Origin: Diploptera punctata
Lineage: Eukaryota; Arthropoda; Insecta; Blattodea; Blaberidae
Reading direction: 5' to 3'
Length of the DNA: 64,000 bases
Assembly (NCBI GenBank): GCA_030220185.1
Contig: JASPKZ010004957.1
Location: 186,001-250,000 of the forward strand
The translations under genes were made by a program, and so were the position numbers. This document shows, one piece after another, positions 43,715 through 54,424 of this stretch; positions within the stretch are counted from its first letter, which is position 1; the number at the start of each line of letters is the position of its first letter. Under the pieces are notes generated by a model. The model did not search any database, was not told the DNA's origin, and saw nothing but the letters and a program-made list of their open reading frames with translations.

Positions 43715-44715
43715 TAGAAATCTAATATATAAAAATGAATGTTTGTTTGTTTGTTCATACTTTATGTGCGGCCATATCATTGATCTGATTGTGATGGAGT
43801 TTTTTGCAAAATGTTCAGGAGATTCCCGGGATGAACATAGACTATAAGAGAGTTGAGATACTCAACTCCTACACCCTTAAAAACACCCTTTATAGTAAAA
43901 AAGGTAAAAAAGTCCCTCTTTTTACCCGTAAATGGCTTACGCTGCCTAAACCATAGCAAGTAAACAAAATTAATGTACACAGAATTGAATATCTCAAAAA
44001 AACTCTAGAAAAAGTCCACGACAGCATATGTTAATCTTTTACAGATAACACATAATATTCATTTTTGTCTTTAAATGATGCTAAGGAGATCGGGATAAGT
44101 AGATTCCCGGGCAAGCATGGCCACACCATTCATCCGATTGTCATGGGACTTTTTGCAAAATATTCAGGATTTTCCCAGGAAGGTTATAGGTTATAAGAGA
44201 GTTTTAATGCTCAAGCCCTTCACCCTTAAAAATCATCTTCTGTAGTGAAAAATGTGAAAAAATGTCGCAATGTCACTTTTTTGTAAGCTTAAATGGCTTA
44301 TGCTGCCTAAACCATAATCAATACACAAAATTATTATACATAGAATTGAATATCTCAAAAAACTCTACAGAAAAGTCCCTAACAGCATATGTTTATCTTT
44401 TAAGGATAACTCACAATAACCATTTTTGTATTTCATTGATGCCAAGAAGATCGGGATATGTAGATTCCCGGGCAAGCATAGCAGCGCACAGCGGGTATTC
44501 TTTTATGGATATCTCAAAATAACGAATTTTGTCTTTCAGCTCATTTGTGCCAAGTACATCGGGATGCATAGATTCCCAGGCAATGCCGGGTAAATAATAA
44601 CTATATAAATTTATATTTATTTTTCCTTTTACTTATTCAACTACATGCAAAAACACATTGTTTATTTAGGTGTAGCAGCACACGCCGGGCATTAACTAGT
44701 AATAAATAAATAAAC
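43715..44715 (+). repeat. Helitron-like repeat with tandem units
   Basis: Units beginning near 43720, 44106 and 44500 repeat TTTTTTGCAAAATGTTCAGG, GGCTTATGCTGCCTAAACCA and GATCGGGATAxGTAGATTCC. The end reads GCACACGCCGGGCATTAACT then AG. No Rep/helicase coding. Confidence 0.45.
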
Positions 44716-45016
44716 CCATATCATAACAAATCTGAAGAGCCAAGACCAACTAAGCTTGTTACTGTTACTGGCTAGCAGACAAAAAATACAGGGAGTCATG
44801 TAGTTATCACAGAATCCCTCAACTTTGGTCTAACATGGAAACTGTCAACAATTTCATGCCAAAACCTACCTTGAAATTTCTCCCAGAGAAGTGTTGTGAT
44901 GCACCAAGGCAGTGCCCAAAAAAAATATGATCTTCCGTTTTTAACTGCAAGGCACAGAAATCCTCCAGCAATGGCAACCTGCTATGCATAGCAGATGGAC
45001 GTCTCTGCTAAACTTA

Positions 45017-45607
45017 GGGTCTAATCTATGAACGCATTAGACCGCAAAAGACATTCTCTGCTGAGAAAGTTGTATCCTAATACGATTTTGCTTACTCAGA
45101 AATCTGTTCATGCGATAATAATTGTTGAAATTCGTAAGCTACCTGATGAGGTAACTTAAGAGAGAAACAAATCGTGAGAATCCCGAAGGTAACCGATGTA
45201 GTTTGAAACCTTGCCGCGTACCTTGCTGCTTTATCCAAGATGTCAGACCTTGAAGACTTCGATCATGTTTTCGGTATATGCGGAGAAGAGGAATTTGATA
45301 GAGTCTACCAAAGAATTCAACTGGAAGAACAGGAGAATCGGCGTAATATTGTGCGATGCAGACGTCGTATACGGTATTATTTGCGGGACACAAGTGTAAA
45401 TGCGTTCCTCTAGCAGACGATAATAACAGAAGTGGTTTTATCGTTGAGAATTCTGGGTAATTTCTTGCCAATATTATGAAAACGATGACTTTCATGCATG
45501 ACCAGTTAGTGGGTAGCTAATTCGATCTTTGCACTTGCTCATGGTGAGTCAGCTCACCAGTGATTGGAAGTAATTTGAGTAGAGACTAATGTATTTGCAT
45601 GCGACCC
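45017..45607 (+). mobile_element. Harbinger-like MITE, copy 3, TSD TTA
   Basis: 591 bp with ends GGGTCTAATCTATGAACGC and ATTTGCATGCGACCC, TTA on both sides (45014-45016, 45608-45610). GGGTC ends and a TWA target fit PIF/Harbinger. Confidence 0.9.
45240..45413 (+). CDS. 57-residue frame inside MITE copy 3
   Basis: MSDLEDFDHVFGICGEEEFDR..YQRIQLEEQENRRNIVRCRRRIRYYLRDTSVNAFL then TAG. Intact as in the other two copies. Function unknown. Confidence 0.5.
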   Translation: MSDLEDFDHVFGICGEEEFDRVYQRIQLEEQENRRNIVRCRRRIRYYLRDTSVNAFL

Positions 45608-45869
45608 TTAGAGTGGTGTGGGTCAAGGCAGATGGCAGATAGTAAGGGTTATCCAATTCATCAAGTGAGGAGTTGTATTACTTCCCTGTAGTTTAAATTA
45701 GATATTTAGCACTGGATTTTAGTGCCTTGCAGTTAAAAGTGGCAGATATTTTTTTGGACACACCCTTGGTATGTCACAATGCTTTTCTGGGAGAAATTTG
45801 AATATAGGTTTTGGCATGCAATGGTTGACAGTTCCCTTGTCAGTTCTCCTAACAAGATTTAATTATTAT

Positions 45870-46097
45870 TATTCTTCTTCTTCCTTCCAAGTATTAGGCC
45901 AAGGCCTGTTACGATCCTATAGAAAATTTTCCCTCCAGCATTTCATAGGACGGCCCAGTGATCCTTCTGGGAAATTCTCATATAAGACTTGAAAGCATAA
46001 TAATAGTCCCTTCGATTGGTTGCTGGCCAAAGGAAGGCAACACCAGTGATGGGGCTGCCATCTTATAACCTCTGGTCAGGCTTTTCTGGAGAAGAAA
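45870..46097 (-). mobile_element. SINE-like repeat with LINE-derived tail
   Basis: Starts with TTCTTCTTCC (tail), then 45885-45965 matching the LINE tail at 18756, then the unit also at 22561-22680. Ends TTTCTGGAGAAGAAA. Confidence 0.65.
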
Positions 46098-46364
46098 GTC
46101 TCTATTTAAATACCGAACCAATTGTCCTCATGAGTTTGAGTAGAACATGTTGCAGATCCTATAGTTAAAATATAATAGGGCAGTAGCTAGAAAAAAAGAA
46201 ACATAAACCATTTTTGGGATAAATAATTTCGAAGTTTTATTCTATTAAAAAAATAAAAATGAATGTATTTGTTTTCTTTAATAATAAATGAGGAAAAGAA
46301 AGAATTTTTTTATTATTCTGCAGAGAAAACAAAAATTTGAAGCCCTATATTAAAAAACAGTTGG

Positions 46365-46582
46365 CTGTGGTGGTCTAGTGGTTATGTTCCTTGCCACTAG
46401 TCCTGAAGTTTGCAGGTTCAAACCCAGCTGTGATCAATGGATTTTTAGGATGAAAAAATCCAAGCGTTAAGTTTTCCAGGAGGGACTTTAAGCCATGAGT
46501 CCTGAGCCGAATATTTTCAGTTATAAGAATCACAAACCTGAATAAAAAGCCTCTGTGCAAAATTTAACCGATTTCAGCCATC
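46365..46582 (+). mobile_element. SINE-C copy (tRNA-like)
   Basis: GGCTGTGGTGGTCTAGTGG at the start with box A-like TGGTCTAGTGGTTATG and box B GGTTCAAACCC, followed by a roughly 130-bp body with GGAGGGACTTTAAGCCATGA. Only copy seen. Confidence 0.55.
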
Positions 46583-46589
46583 CGAGTAA

Positions 46590-47580
46590 TACCTTATTAT
46601 ATATAAGGCATTTGACAAAGTTAACAGAAATAAATTGTGGAATATAATGAAAGAGAAAGGAGTACCTCAGCACCTAATAATAACTGCAATAAAAAGTCTA
46701 TATGTAGAAAATAAAATAACAATAGAAACTGGAGGCAAAAATAAAAACAATATAACAGCAACAATAAATAGAGGTGTAGGACAGGGATGTCCACTTTCAT
46801 CCTCCCTTTTTAATATTTATATTGAAGATATCATATATAATTGGCAGATAAATTTGGACTCCCATTTCAAAATAAAAAATAAGATGTTAGATACTTTACT
46901 TTTTGCAGACGACCAAGTTCTAATATCTGGTTCAGAAGATGGTCTACACAAATTGCTCTTTCAGTTAATAACATTATACAGAAATATAATTTCAAAATAT
47001 CAATAAGTAAAACGAAAATCCTAGCCTTTAAGGGATCAGATACCGTAAGAGCTAAAATAATTCTGGAGGGGAAACCCATTGAACAAGTGAACCATTTTAA
47101 ATACCTGGGTTATGAAATCTCCTATTTTAAAAATGATCTATTTAACAAACTTAATAAATTTAATTATATATGTGGAACAATCAAAAGGATATTTTAAAAG
47201 CACAAGAAAAGAAATAAAACTAAAATTTTATAAAGTAGTGGCAGTCCCCTTACTACTGTATGGTAGTGAATTTTGGGTTTTAACTAAAAGAGAAGATCAT
47301 AGAAGCAGCTGAAATGAGATTTCTGAGAAGTGTGGCTGGTTGCAAACTTCTAGATAAGAGAAGAAGTGAAGATATTAGAAATGAGCTAAATATCTTTAAA
47401 CTCTCAGATAGAATAAAATAATCTAGAAAAAATGGAAAGAACATGTTCAAAGAATGGAAGATGATCGCATTCCCAAAATTATACTTAAGTACAGGCCGGA
47501 GGGACGCAGGAATGTTGGTAGACCAAAGAAGAGATGGATCCAACTTTTGAATGAGACTCTATGAGACCGGAACAAGTCAC
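46590..47580 (+). pseudogene. LINE reverse transcriptase 3' half, frameshifted
   Basis: YKAFDKVNRNKLWNIMKEKGVPQHLI, GVGQGCPLSSSLFNIYIEDII and LLFADDQVLISGSEDGL (active site FADD) at 46635-47006. After a shift comes FKGSDTVRAKIILEGKPIEQVNHFKYLGY, then VVAVPLLLYGSEFWVLTKRE, AAEMRFLRSVAGCKLLDKRRSEDIRNEL and RPEGRRNVGRPKKRW. ATGATGATGA tail at 47600. Same clade as 50145-50925. Confidence 0.82.
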
Positions 47581-47599
47581 ATGGGCTTAATCCGTGATT

Positions 47600-47915
47600 G
47601 ATGATGATGAGAAAAATTATCGCCTAGACCGAGACTCAAACCCAGGACTTTGGCTTTCCAGGCCAATGCTCTACCAACTGAGCTACCGAGGTGAGTTGCG
47701 ATCTAGACACAAATTTTTCTCTTATATATGCCATAATTCCCTTGTGCCAAATGCTATGAAACCTTTGATTCTATCTTTGCAAATGGCAGATTCTTTATTA
47801 AGAAGACTTTTATTGGGAATTTAAACACTACTTTATAAAGTCCATAGGCCATCTATAGATGTTTTATTATTAATTTAACACTTCTCACTGAAGGATAAAT
47901 TATATTTGAAGAGAA
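47600..47915 (-). repeat. tRNA-like repeat
   Basis: tRNA-like unit at 47622-47692 (minus) with its module to 47910, same family as 31690 and 57205. Directly follows the LINE tail. Confidence 0.6.
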
Positions 47916-49480
47916 AAAGCATAAGTATGTAATGGATTCATGTTGTCAGCTGTGGCTGGATGCACGTAATGAATAATGATAAACTCCAAATGGTCCCTGT
48001 CATCTGCCAGAGGGGGTATTCAGGTAAAGCTTATATAGAGTTTCTAATGAGCATACTGTTTAGAGAGCCTCTATACAGTATGCTCATTAAAACAATCAGT
48101 ACCTATTACAGTATGCTCATTAAAAACAATTATTACCAATCCAGCTGCTGAAGATGGAACAATACATTTTGAAAGGCCTACACAATTTTAATGTTGAGAA
48201 CGACTTATATTTTAGGTGCAAATTTTATTACTTTAACTTATTACTAAAAACTAGTGGAATCACCATACTTTTTCATTACCTAGCCATAGAACTATGGTCC
48301 TGCTGTGATGAAATTAAGCCACTTATTGGAATTTTCCAGTCTCATTGGAGTTTACGTTACGTAAATCCTTTTTAATGGGACGTCCTAGTGTTTTTTCTAT
48401 TTAATATTTTTAAAGGCTCACTGGTGAATCTCTTTTGGTATTCTGTCCATATGTTACAGCCATTGAGATTTTTTGTTTTCAACGAAACTGGAGCTATTTT
48501 CAGCTAGTTTTGCATAACTGTTTGGTTCAATCTGTCAGAGCTAACTACAGTTTGTGGGATTCAGGGGTCGATTCCCGGTCAGACTACAGGGCATTATTCT
48601 TGTGGTAGCCCGTGGTCTGGATTTAGACTAAGGATTCTCCTAGTGCTTTATTATCATTCATCACCCATAAATTGAGAACAAACTCCATTTTCCAGGCTCC
48701 TTCACTTAATAAGTGAGTTACAATTTCCAGGAGAAATGTATACTATGTACAATGTATATACAAAAATATATCCAAAAGGTAGTGTTAATATACATTATAT
48801 GAAACAAATCACTGCAGTTTAAATGAACTGAACTTTATTTGAAACACTATAAAAAAATATATGTACTTGCCACCATTTTATGACTGATTGGTGTCTCGGC
48901 CTGCTGTAGTCTCAACTAATAAACATTGGCCAAACTGTTAACGTTAGTCGTTGTTTATAATGAATGCAAATATTTCCAACAAAGATATTATTTTAATATT
49001 ATTTATTATTTTGAAAACACCATCACGCAAAAAATAATGTACAGCGCACGTTTGTGAAGTGTTTTACAGAATCTTGGATATTCAAAATCTTGCTATCACT
49101 CGTTTTTAAACATTTTCCTCCATTCTGTAATATCACTTCCCAATCTCGCATTGTAATATACTATTAAAGTACAATTGGACAGTTGGTATAAATGCAATTT
49201 GTACATAAATTCAACTCACCTTCAGCCAGAGCAGCAAATCACATCTGTAACAAAAACATGTCTAAGTTACCGAAATGTTTACATTAAAAGTAATGTTTTA
49301 ATATCACCATCACCTATGCTCTAAATACCTCAACACATCATGTAACGCTCTCCAAAGGAACAAAGGCAATGTCTAATAAAAATGTGTATAATTCTATTAA
49401 CTTTTGCTAGTCCAGAGAGATACCATTTTATGGTTAGATAAACCTTAGCAAGATCTGCACTTTGATACGGCAGTCAGGCA
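47916..49480. other. intergenic, little recognised
   Basis: A short inverted ATGAGCATACTGT/ACAGTATGCTCAT repeat lies at 48046-48120. GGGGTCGATTCCCGGTC at 48566-48582 is a lone box B-like sequence. No gene seen. Confidence 0.4.
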
Positions 49481-49484
49481 TAGA

Positions 49485-50110
49485 CTTTGAGGAAAGGAGC
49501 AGAGAGCAGGACAACTTCTAGTGAAATGAGATTCATGATATATACAGCAGGATATACCAAATGGGATCACAAACGCAATGATGATAAATATTGAAGGAAT
49601 TACGTTTAGAACCGGTCATTGAATGCATACTTAGATACTGGACAAATCATTTGCGACGAATGAGTTCAGATAGTTCCCAAGGCCATGCTTCATTATTGTC
49701 CAAAGGGAAGAGATATCTGGGCCATCCAAGGAAACACTGGATACAAAATTCATCAGTGAGATCATAACAGGCCTATAGGCCTAAGACTTGGTTGGATGAC
49801 GAAAAAGAAGAAGAAATTATATTTAGGAACATGAGTTTGTTATTAAATGTGCAAGAGAATTGGACAGTATATCAAACAGAGCTCTGGAATAGAATCCACA
49901 GGATTCTGTGCGAAAAGAAGAAGACCAAAAACTACTTAGTGCAGCACAGTAATGACAGAAAATAAAAAAGAGTAAAGCTGGAATGAAGTCAGGTATTTTT
50001 CAAAAAACAAAGAGTCTGGCAAATTGTTTTCACAAAGGCCCTATGCTTTTAAGAGGAGTGATACCAATTACTACTACTACCACATATGGGATTGCCTGGT
50101 ATGTAAAGTT
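49485..50110 (+). pseudogene. two LINE 3' ends, degenerate
   Basis: 49500-49805: EMRFMIYTAGYTKWDHKRN to GRDIWAIQGN..NRPIGLRL, the family of 18698. 49850-50080: ends of the 35100-type LINE (RKPKT-like, FSQRPYAFKRSD). Confidence 0.5.
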
Positions 50111-50144
50111 GAAGTTATTATGAATATTTGAAGATCATCATCAT

Positions 50145-50925
50145 CATCACTCCAGGGATTAGGCAATTGCCCGTTCCGACTTCATATTGCATCAGCCCAA
50201 CGTCTTCTAGGTCTTCCAACATCACACCTTCCTCTTGCTTGATAATTTCTGGCTAACAATGGATATCTCTCCTTACTCATTCCATCCATGTGATCAATCC
50301 ATTTTTGTCTGTAATTCGTGACTTTATCCAATAAAGGCTGTACTTTCAATTCTTCTCTTATATCCTCATTTCTTATTCTATCAAGTCTTGTACATCCTTT
50401 TACTTGTCTTAGGAACCGCATCTCTGCCGTCTGTATTCTATCCCTCTGTCTTTTCACTGGAGCCCAAGTTTCACATGCATACAATATTGTGGGAACCGCC
50501 ATAACATTATACATTTTTATCTTGGTTTCTTTTCTAATTTTATTTTTGAACGTTCTCTGTATTGTTCCACACACCGTCTGAAATTTATTTATTTTGGAGC
50601 CAATATCTCTTTCCACATTGTAGCCAACATCACAGCCCAAATATTTGAAACTAGACACCTGTTCTATACTTTGATTTTCTAAAATAATTTTGGTTCTCAC
50701 TGGATCTCTTCCTCTAAAAGCCATGGTCTTCGTTTTCCTTACAGAAATCTTTAGATCGTATAATTTACATATTTCATTTAATGCATGCATTGATTTCTGT
50801 AAGTCGTCTTCATTTTTCTGTATTATGATTACATCGTCAGCAAATAGAAGATTATTTATGCACACTTTATTTGAAGATAAAATAGGAATATAAGTAATAT
50901 ATGTACAATTGTGTGTTAACATAAT
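50145..50925 (-). pseudogene. LINE reverse transcriptase 3' part, open frame
   Basis: Uninterrupted 246 residues on the minus strand: CINNLLFADDVIIIQKNEDDLQKSMHALNEICKLYDLKISVRKTKTMAF, FKYLGCDVGY, KMYNVMAVPTILYACETWAPVKRQRDRIQTAEMRFLRQVKGCTRLDRIRNEDIREELKV, and YQARGRCDVGRPRRRWADAI stop. Catalytic FADD is kept; 5' truncated; CATCAT tail at 50138-50149. Young copy, same clade as 46590. Confidence 0.85.
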
Positions 50926-50939
50926 ACGTGTTTTTCAAT

Positions 50940-51600
50940 GCCATCTAATTAACTCATTGGATCTTACGAACCCATAGGTTCATGGCCATGCGGACATAAG
51001 CTCTCTCCATACATCCATATCCTGAGCTAATGTTTTCCAATCATCCCCTGTATAATGTACTTACCTCAAATCATGGATAATGTTATTCTCCCACCTCATT
51101 ATTGGTCTACTAACTGGGCGTTTTCCCTCTGGTTTTCCTACCAGAAGCTTCCATGCACCTCTTGCATCCTCCGTACGTGCCACATGTCTTGCCCATCAGC
51201 AGCCTACGAGACTTAATTGTTCTTATTATATTCTGGCTTCCTATACGTATCACACAGCTCACTGTTATGTAGTTTTCTCCATTAACCTGTCTGTTCATCT
51301 CTTTTTGGCTCAAAAACGTTCCTAAGAACTTTATTCTCAAATGTTAGATATCTTCTTTCTTTCCTCCCTTAAGGTAAGAGTCCATGTTTCGCACCCATAT
51401 AATAGTAACTGGGAGAATAACTGTTTTATATATTTGAAGTTTAACATTTTTTAAAGGAGTTGAGACAAGAGTTCCTGTAATATATAATAGTAATAATTTC
51501 CAGAATTGGACCTATAATTAATTTCTTTGTGCATCTCATTCCTATTTGTAGGCCCAATCATTTTTCCTAGAATAGTTTAAATCAGACACTTCTTAAATTT
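50940..51600 (-). pseudogene. RTE-type LINE 3' end, degenerate
   Basis: Complement matches the 3' end of 10380-13334 from YLGTIITNR-type text to the end near 50945, with many shifts and base changes. Visible: FLSQKEMNRQVNGE, NIIRTIKSRRLLMGKTCGTYGGCKRC. Confidence 0.75.
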
Positions 51601-52150
51601 TCAGTGCCATCTACTACACTTTTTTCGTGTTTGGGTTCATATTAGGCTTGTAAATGGTGTTATAAATAGAATAACTAGGACTAGATATTTTTAATTAATT
51701 ATTTTAAATAGTCTTAATATTACAGTTTTCATATTATAGGAAATATTAGTTTTAGTTGGAATTCTTATAATAACAGGATGTAGAAAGAATGTCAAACTAT
51801 ATTGGAAACTGGAAAAAACATTACTCGGTAATCAGATTTACCTTTGACAAGACACAGTTAGGTCTCTATCAAATAATATACATACAGTTACAAGCTGAGT
51901 TTATGGAAACTTCATAACAAATGTACCGCTAGGGCATATGAACTTATTATGCTTGGAGAGAAAGAGAGCTCGGCTAGTACTAATCCGTAGGTAATTCACG
52001 CTATCTTACCGTCACAAGTAATCCATGTTCCAAAGGTACTTTATGCCCTAAAATAAGCTACCATAAGTGTAACAAATGGCATTAATGTTTTTTCTTAATT
52101 TTCGTGCACCACTTCAGCAGACCACGTTATGTAACTTTATATATATATAT
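51601..52150. other. intergenic, nothing recognised
   Basis: AT-rich; no frame, repeat arm or RNA element that I can support. Confidence 0.45.
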
Positions 52151-52153
52151 ATA

Positions 52154-52378
52154 GTATGATAAGAAAAATAAATGCCTGGACGGGATTCGAACCCGGATCT
52201 CTGAGTCTGTACCTCAGTGTGATATCCATTACACTACCAGGCGAATCTAATACATATATAAGAAAAATAAGTGTTTGAATTGGATTCGCCTGGTAGTGTA
52301 ATGGATATCACGCTGAGGTACAGACTCAGAGATCCGGGTTCGAATCCCGTCCAGGCATTTATTTTTCTTATCATACCA
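52154..52378. repeat. palindrome of two tRNA-like genes head to head
   Basis: tRNA-like units at 52173-52243 (minus) and 52288-52357 (plus), nearly identical, flanked by TATGATAAGAAAAATAAATG and its complement. Cloverleaf: acceptor GCCTGG/CCAGGC, anticodon stem CTGAG/CTCAG with loop GTACAGA, T arm CGGG-TTCGAAT-CCCG. The anticodon would be ACA, unusual for a nuclear tRNA, so I call it tRNA-like. Confidence 0.7.
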
Positions 52379-52419
52379 TATTAAGCTTGCATTGCTCAAT
52401 GTTAAACATTTAATTATAA

Positions 52420-52420
52420 C

Positions 52421-52487
<67 letters not shown>
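52420..52487. repeat. TA microsatellite
   Basis: Nearly pure TA for about 65 bases before SINE-B. Confidence 0.95.
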
Positions 52488-52906
52488 ATCCATAGTAATT
52501 CTGCCCGAAGGCAGGTCCTTCACTGCAATCATAGCATTTTCATGCATATATATCCATCCATAGTAATTCTGCCCGAATGCAGGTCCTTCACTGCAATCAT
52601 AGCATTTTTCATACTATGCTTGTAGCTTTACTAGGGAATTGTAGGTGTGGTAGCTTCCCGTTCCTTTCCACACCGGTGAAGGATGATGAAGATGATGATG
52701 ATGACGATAATGATAAGGATGATGATGATGGCCATATGATTTCGGGGACCGTTTGGGCCTTAAAGTTTTTCTGACATTCGTCTTACAGGTGAGGAAAAAC
52801 CCCGATAAAAAAAAACCTCACCCAGAAAAAACTGCCCCGACCGGGGATCGAACCCAGGCCCGCTGCGTGACAAGGCAGCACGCTATCTCGAGACCACAGC
52901 GGTGGA
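52488..52906 (-). mobile_element. SINE-B copy with duplicated 3' end
   Basis: 52488-52544 is a second copy of the SINE-B 3' end (ATAGTAATTCTGCCCGAAGG); 52552-52906 is the full copy with a GATGAT microsatellite. tRNA-like head at the right (GGGGATCGAACCC at about 52842-52854). Confidence 0.88.
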
Positions 52907-52919
52907 CTTTATATATATA

Positions 52920-52948
52920 GAGGGAGAGAGAGAGAGAGAGAGAGAGAT
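52920..52948. repeat. AG microsatellite
   Basis: GAGAGA tract right after SINE-B and a short TA run. Confidence 0.9.
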
Positions 52949-53559
52949 ATTTGTGTATACCTGTTTTGTATAGTGCAGCAGTTGGGGAAAAGTACCACAT
53001 TTTGCTCCCTTCCTGAACCCTCCCACTGTTGTTCATTACTGATTCAATCTGTTTACCGAATTATTATGTATGTAAATAAATATTAATTTATTTCTATTAA
53101 CATTTATCAGCACCCTGTTAACTAACAGCTTTGGTCTCGTCTTGTAAACAATCAAACTCGGAAAAGAAGAAGTAAGCGTGTCCTTGCTGTGGTAGATGTG
53201 GAGTGAGTAAGACGTAGATTACTTTCGTTCCACCCCTTCATCCTATCGCTGCTGTAGTGGAACTGTGTTGACTATGGGAAGATAATGAAGAGAAACCCGA
53301 TGCCAATACATACATTGCCTATGTTATTGATAAGAGTAATCTTAGACTGATTAGATCTGTCATTGATTTTAAATTCCTTGAGAGTTTGGAAATTTATATA
53401 AACAAAGAAAATATTAGGAATAAATTACAGGGGCTCTATTCCGATCAGCGCGCCCTCTTTTATTTAATTAAAAGAAAGGAGGATTATGTTGACTAATTAA
53501 CTCAAAATTAAAGTTTTTTTTTTCAAATGCCTAAGGTTGTCTTTCGACATTCCTGGTTT

Positions 53560-53889
53560 CTCTCCTGGCATGGCGTACTTGTAACCCACTTCTGAGGTTG
53601 GGGCGCCTGGAAGGCGGGGTTACGTTGCCCCGATGATATGATGGGTGATAATGATGATAGTGGTGCGCCAGGAGAGTCCCTAATCCTAAGCTTAACCTAA
53701 GATGAATATGAATGATGATGATTGCGATGGCCATATGATTTCGGAGACCATTTGGGCCTTAAAGTTTTCCTGACATTTGTCTTACAGGTGAGGAAAAACC
53801 CCGATAAAAAACTCACCCAGAAAAACTGTCCCGACCGGGAATCGAACCCGGGCCCGCTGCGTGACAAGGCGAGACCACAGCGGTGGACA
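53560..53889 (-). mobile_element. SINE-B 5' portion beside CR1-tail-like piece
   Basis: 53728-53889 is the tRNA-proximal half of SINE-B (minus), with a roughly 20-bp gap in the head. 53575-53640 (TTGGGGCGCCTGGAAGG) resembles 32932-32976. Confidence 0.7.
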
Positions 53890-53929
53890 AATTAAAGTAT
53901 AACATTATGGAATAATTACTTGAAAGGTC

Positions 53930-54115
53930 CGTCTCAACTGTATTAGTGATTTATCTGTAGCGCTTTCGGGACTAGTCCCACATCAGCAGGATTCAAAACT
54001 GGTGTTTTACTGAAGATCTGGTAGAGGGGGTTACACGTACTGGGTTCGTTTTCGTTTATCAGATGATTGTTGTTGGTTAACTGCTTTCAAAATTTCCATC
54101 TCCTCGAGTACGTTT
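53930..54115 (-). pseudogene. PLE 3' remnant with hammerhead-like motif
   Basis: Minus strand: LEEMEILKAVNQQQSSDKRKRTQYV, matching the C terminus of PLE endonucleases, then CTGATG, GGGAC/GTCCC hairpin, GAAAGCGCT at 53986-53958. Confidence 0.6.
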
Positions 54116-54424
54116 ATCTTCGCTGGATTAGGCTATTTTCTCTGTGCATTACTGTCAGGTTAATTTTGAATAATACCTCAACGGAACATATGAATCTTAT
54201 AAAAGTTGACTATTTAACTCATGCACCAAATGGTAGTCAATGACCAACCACCTTTCAATGCATATTACTTTACAACCAGTGACGGTCTTCATCTCGTTTA
54301 TCAGCTCCTGCTATTGTGATAAAAGAGAGCTCCTTCTTTTCAATTTTATGATCAGCTCAGATCATTATTTTCTCCAACAAATACATTGAATATAGCAAAT
54401 AATGAACAAATTATAATGTTGAGT

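Larger units (their letters stand above)
44815..45865. repeat. foldback family F, split by a MITE
   Basis: Arms 44815-45000 and 45625-45860 are related inverted copies (GAGAAGTGTTGTGATGCACC against GTATGTCACAATGCTTTTC). The spacer is the MITE at 45017-45607. Confidence 0.6.

Noticed and set aside
48566..48582. tRNA or SINE from a lone GGTCGATTCCCGG
   Set aside because: No box A or cloverleaf within range that I can see.
52154..52378. Two functional tRNA genes
   Set aside because: Cloverleaf possible, but the ACA anticodon, a mismatch at the base of the acceptor stem and the palindromic repeat setting argue for a tRNA-derived repeat.
52400..52490. Open frames of Ile-Tyr repeats
   Set aside because: TA microsatellite translation.
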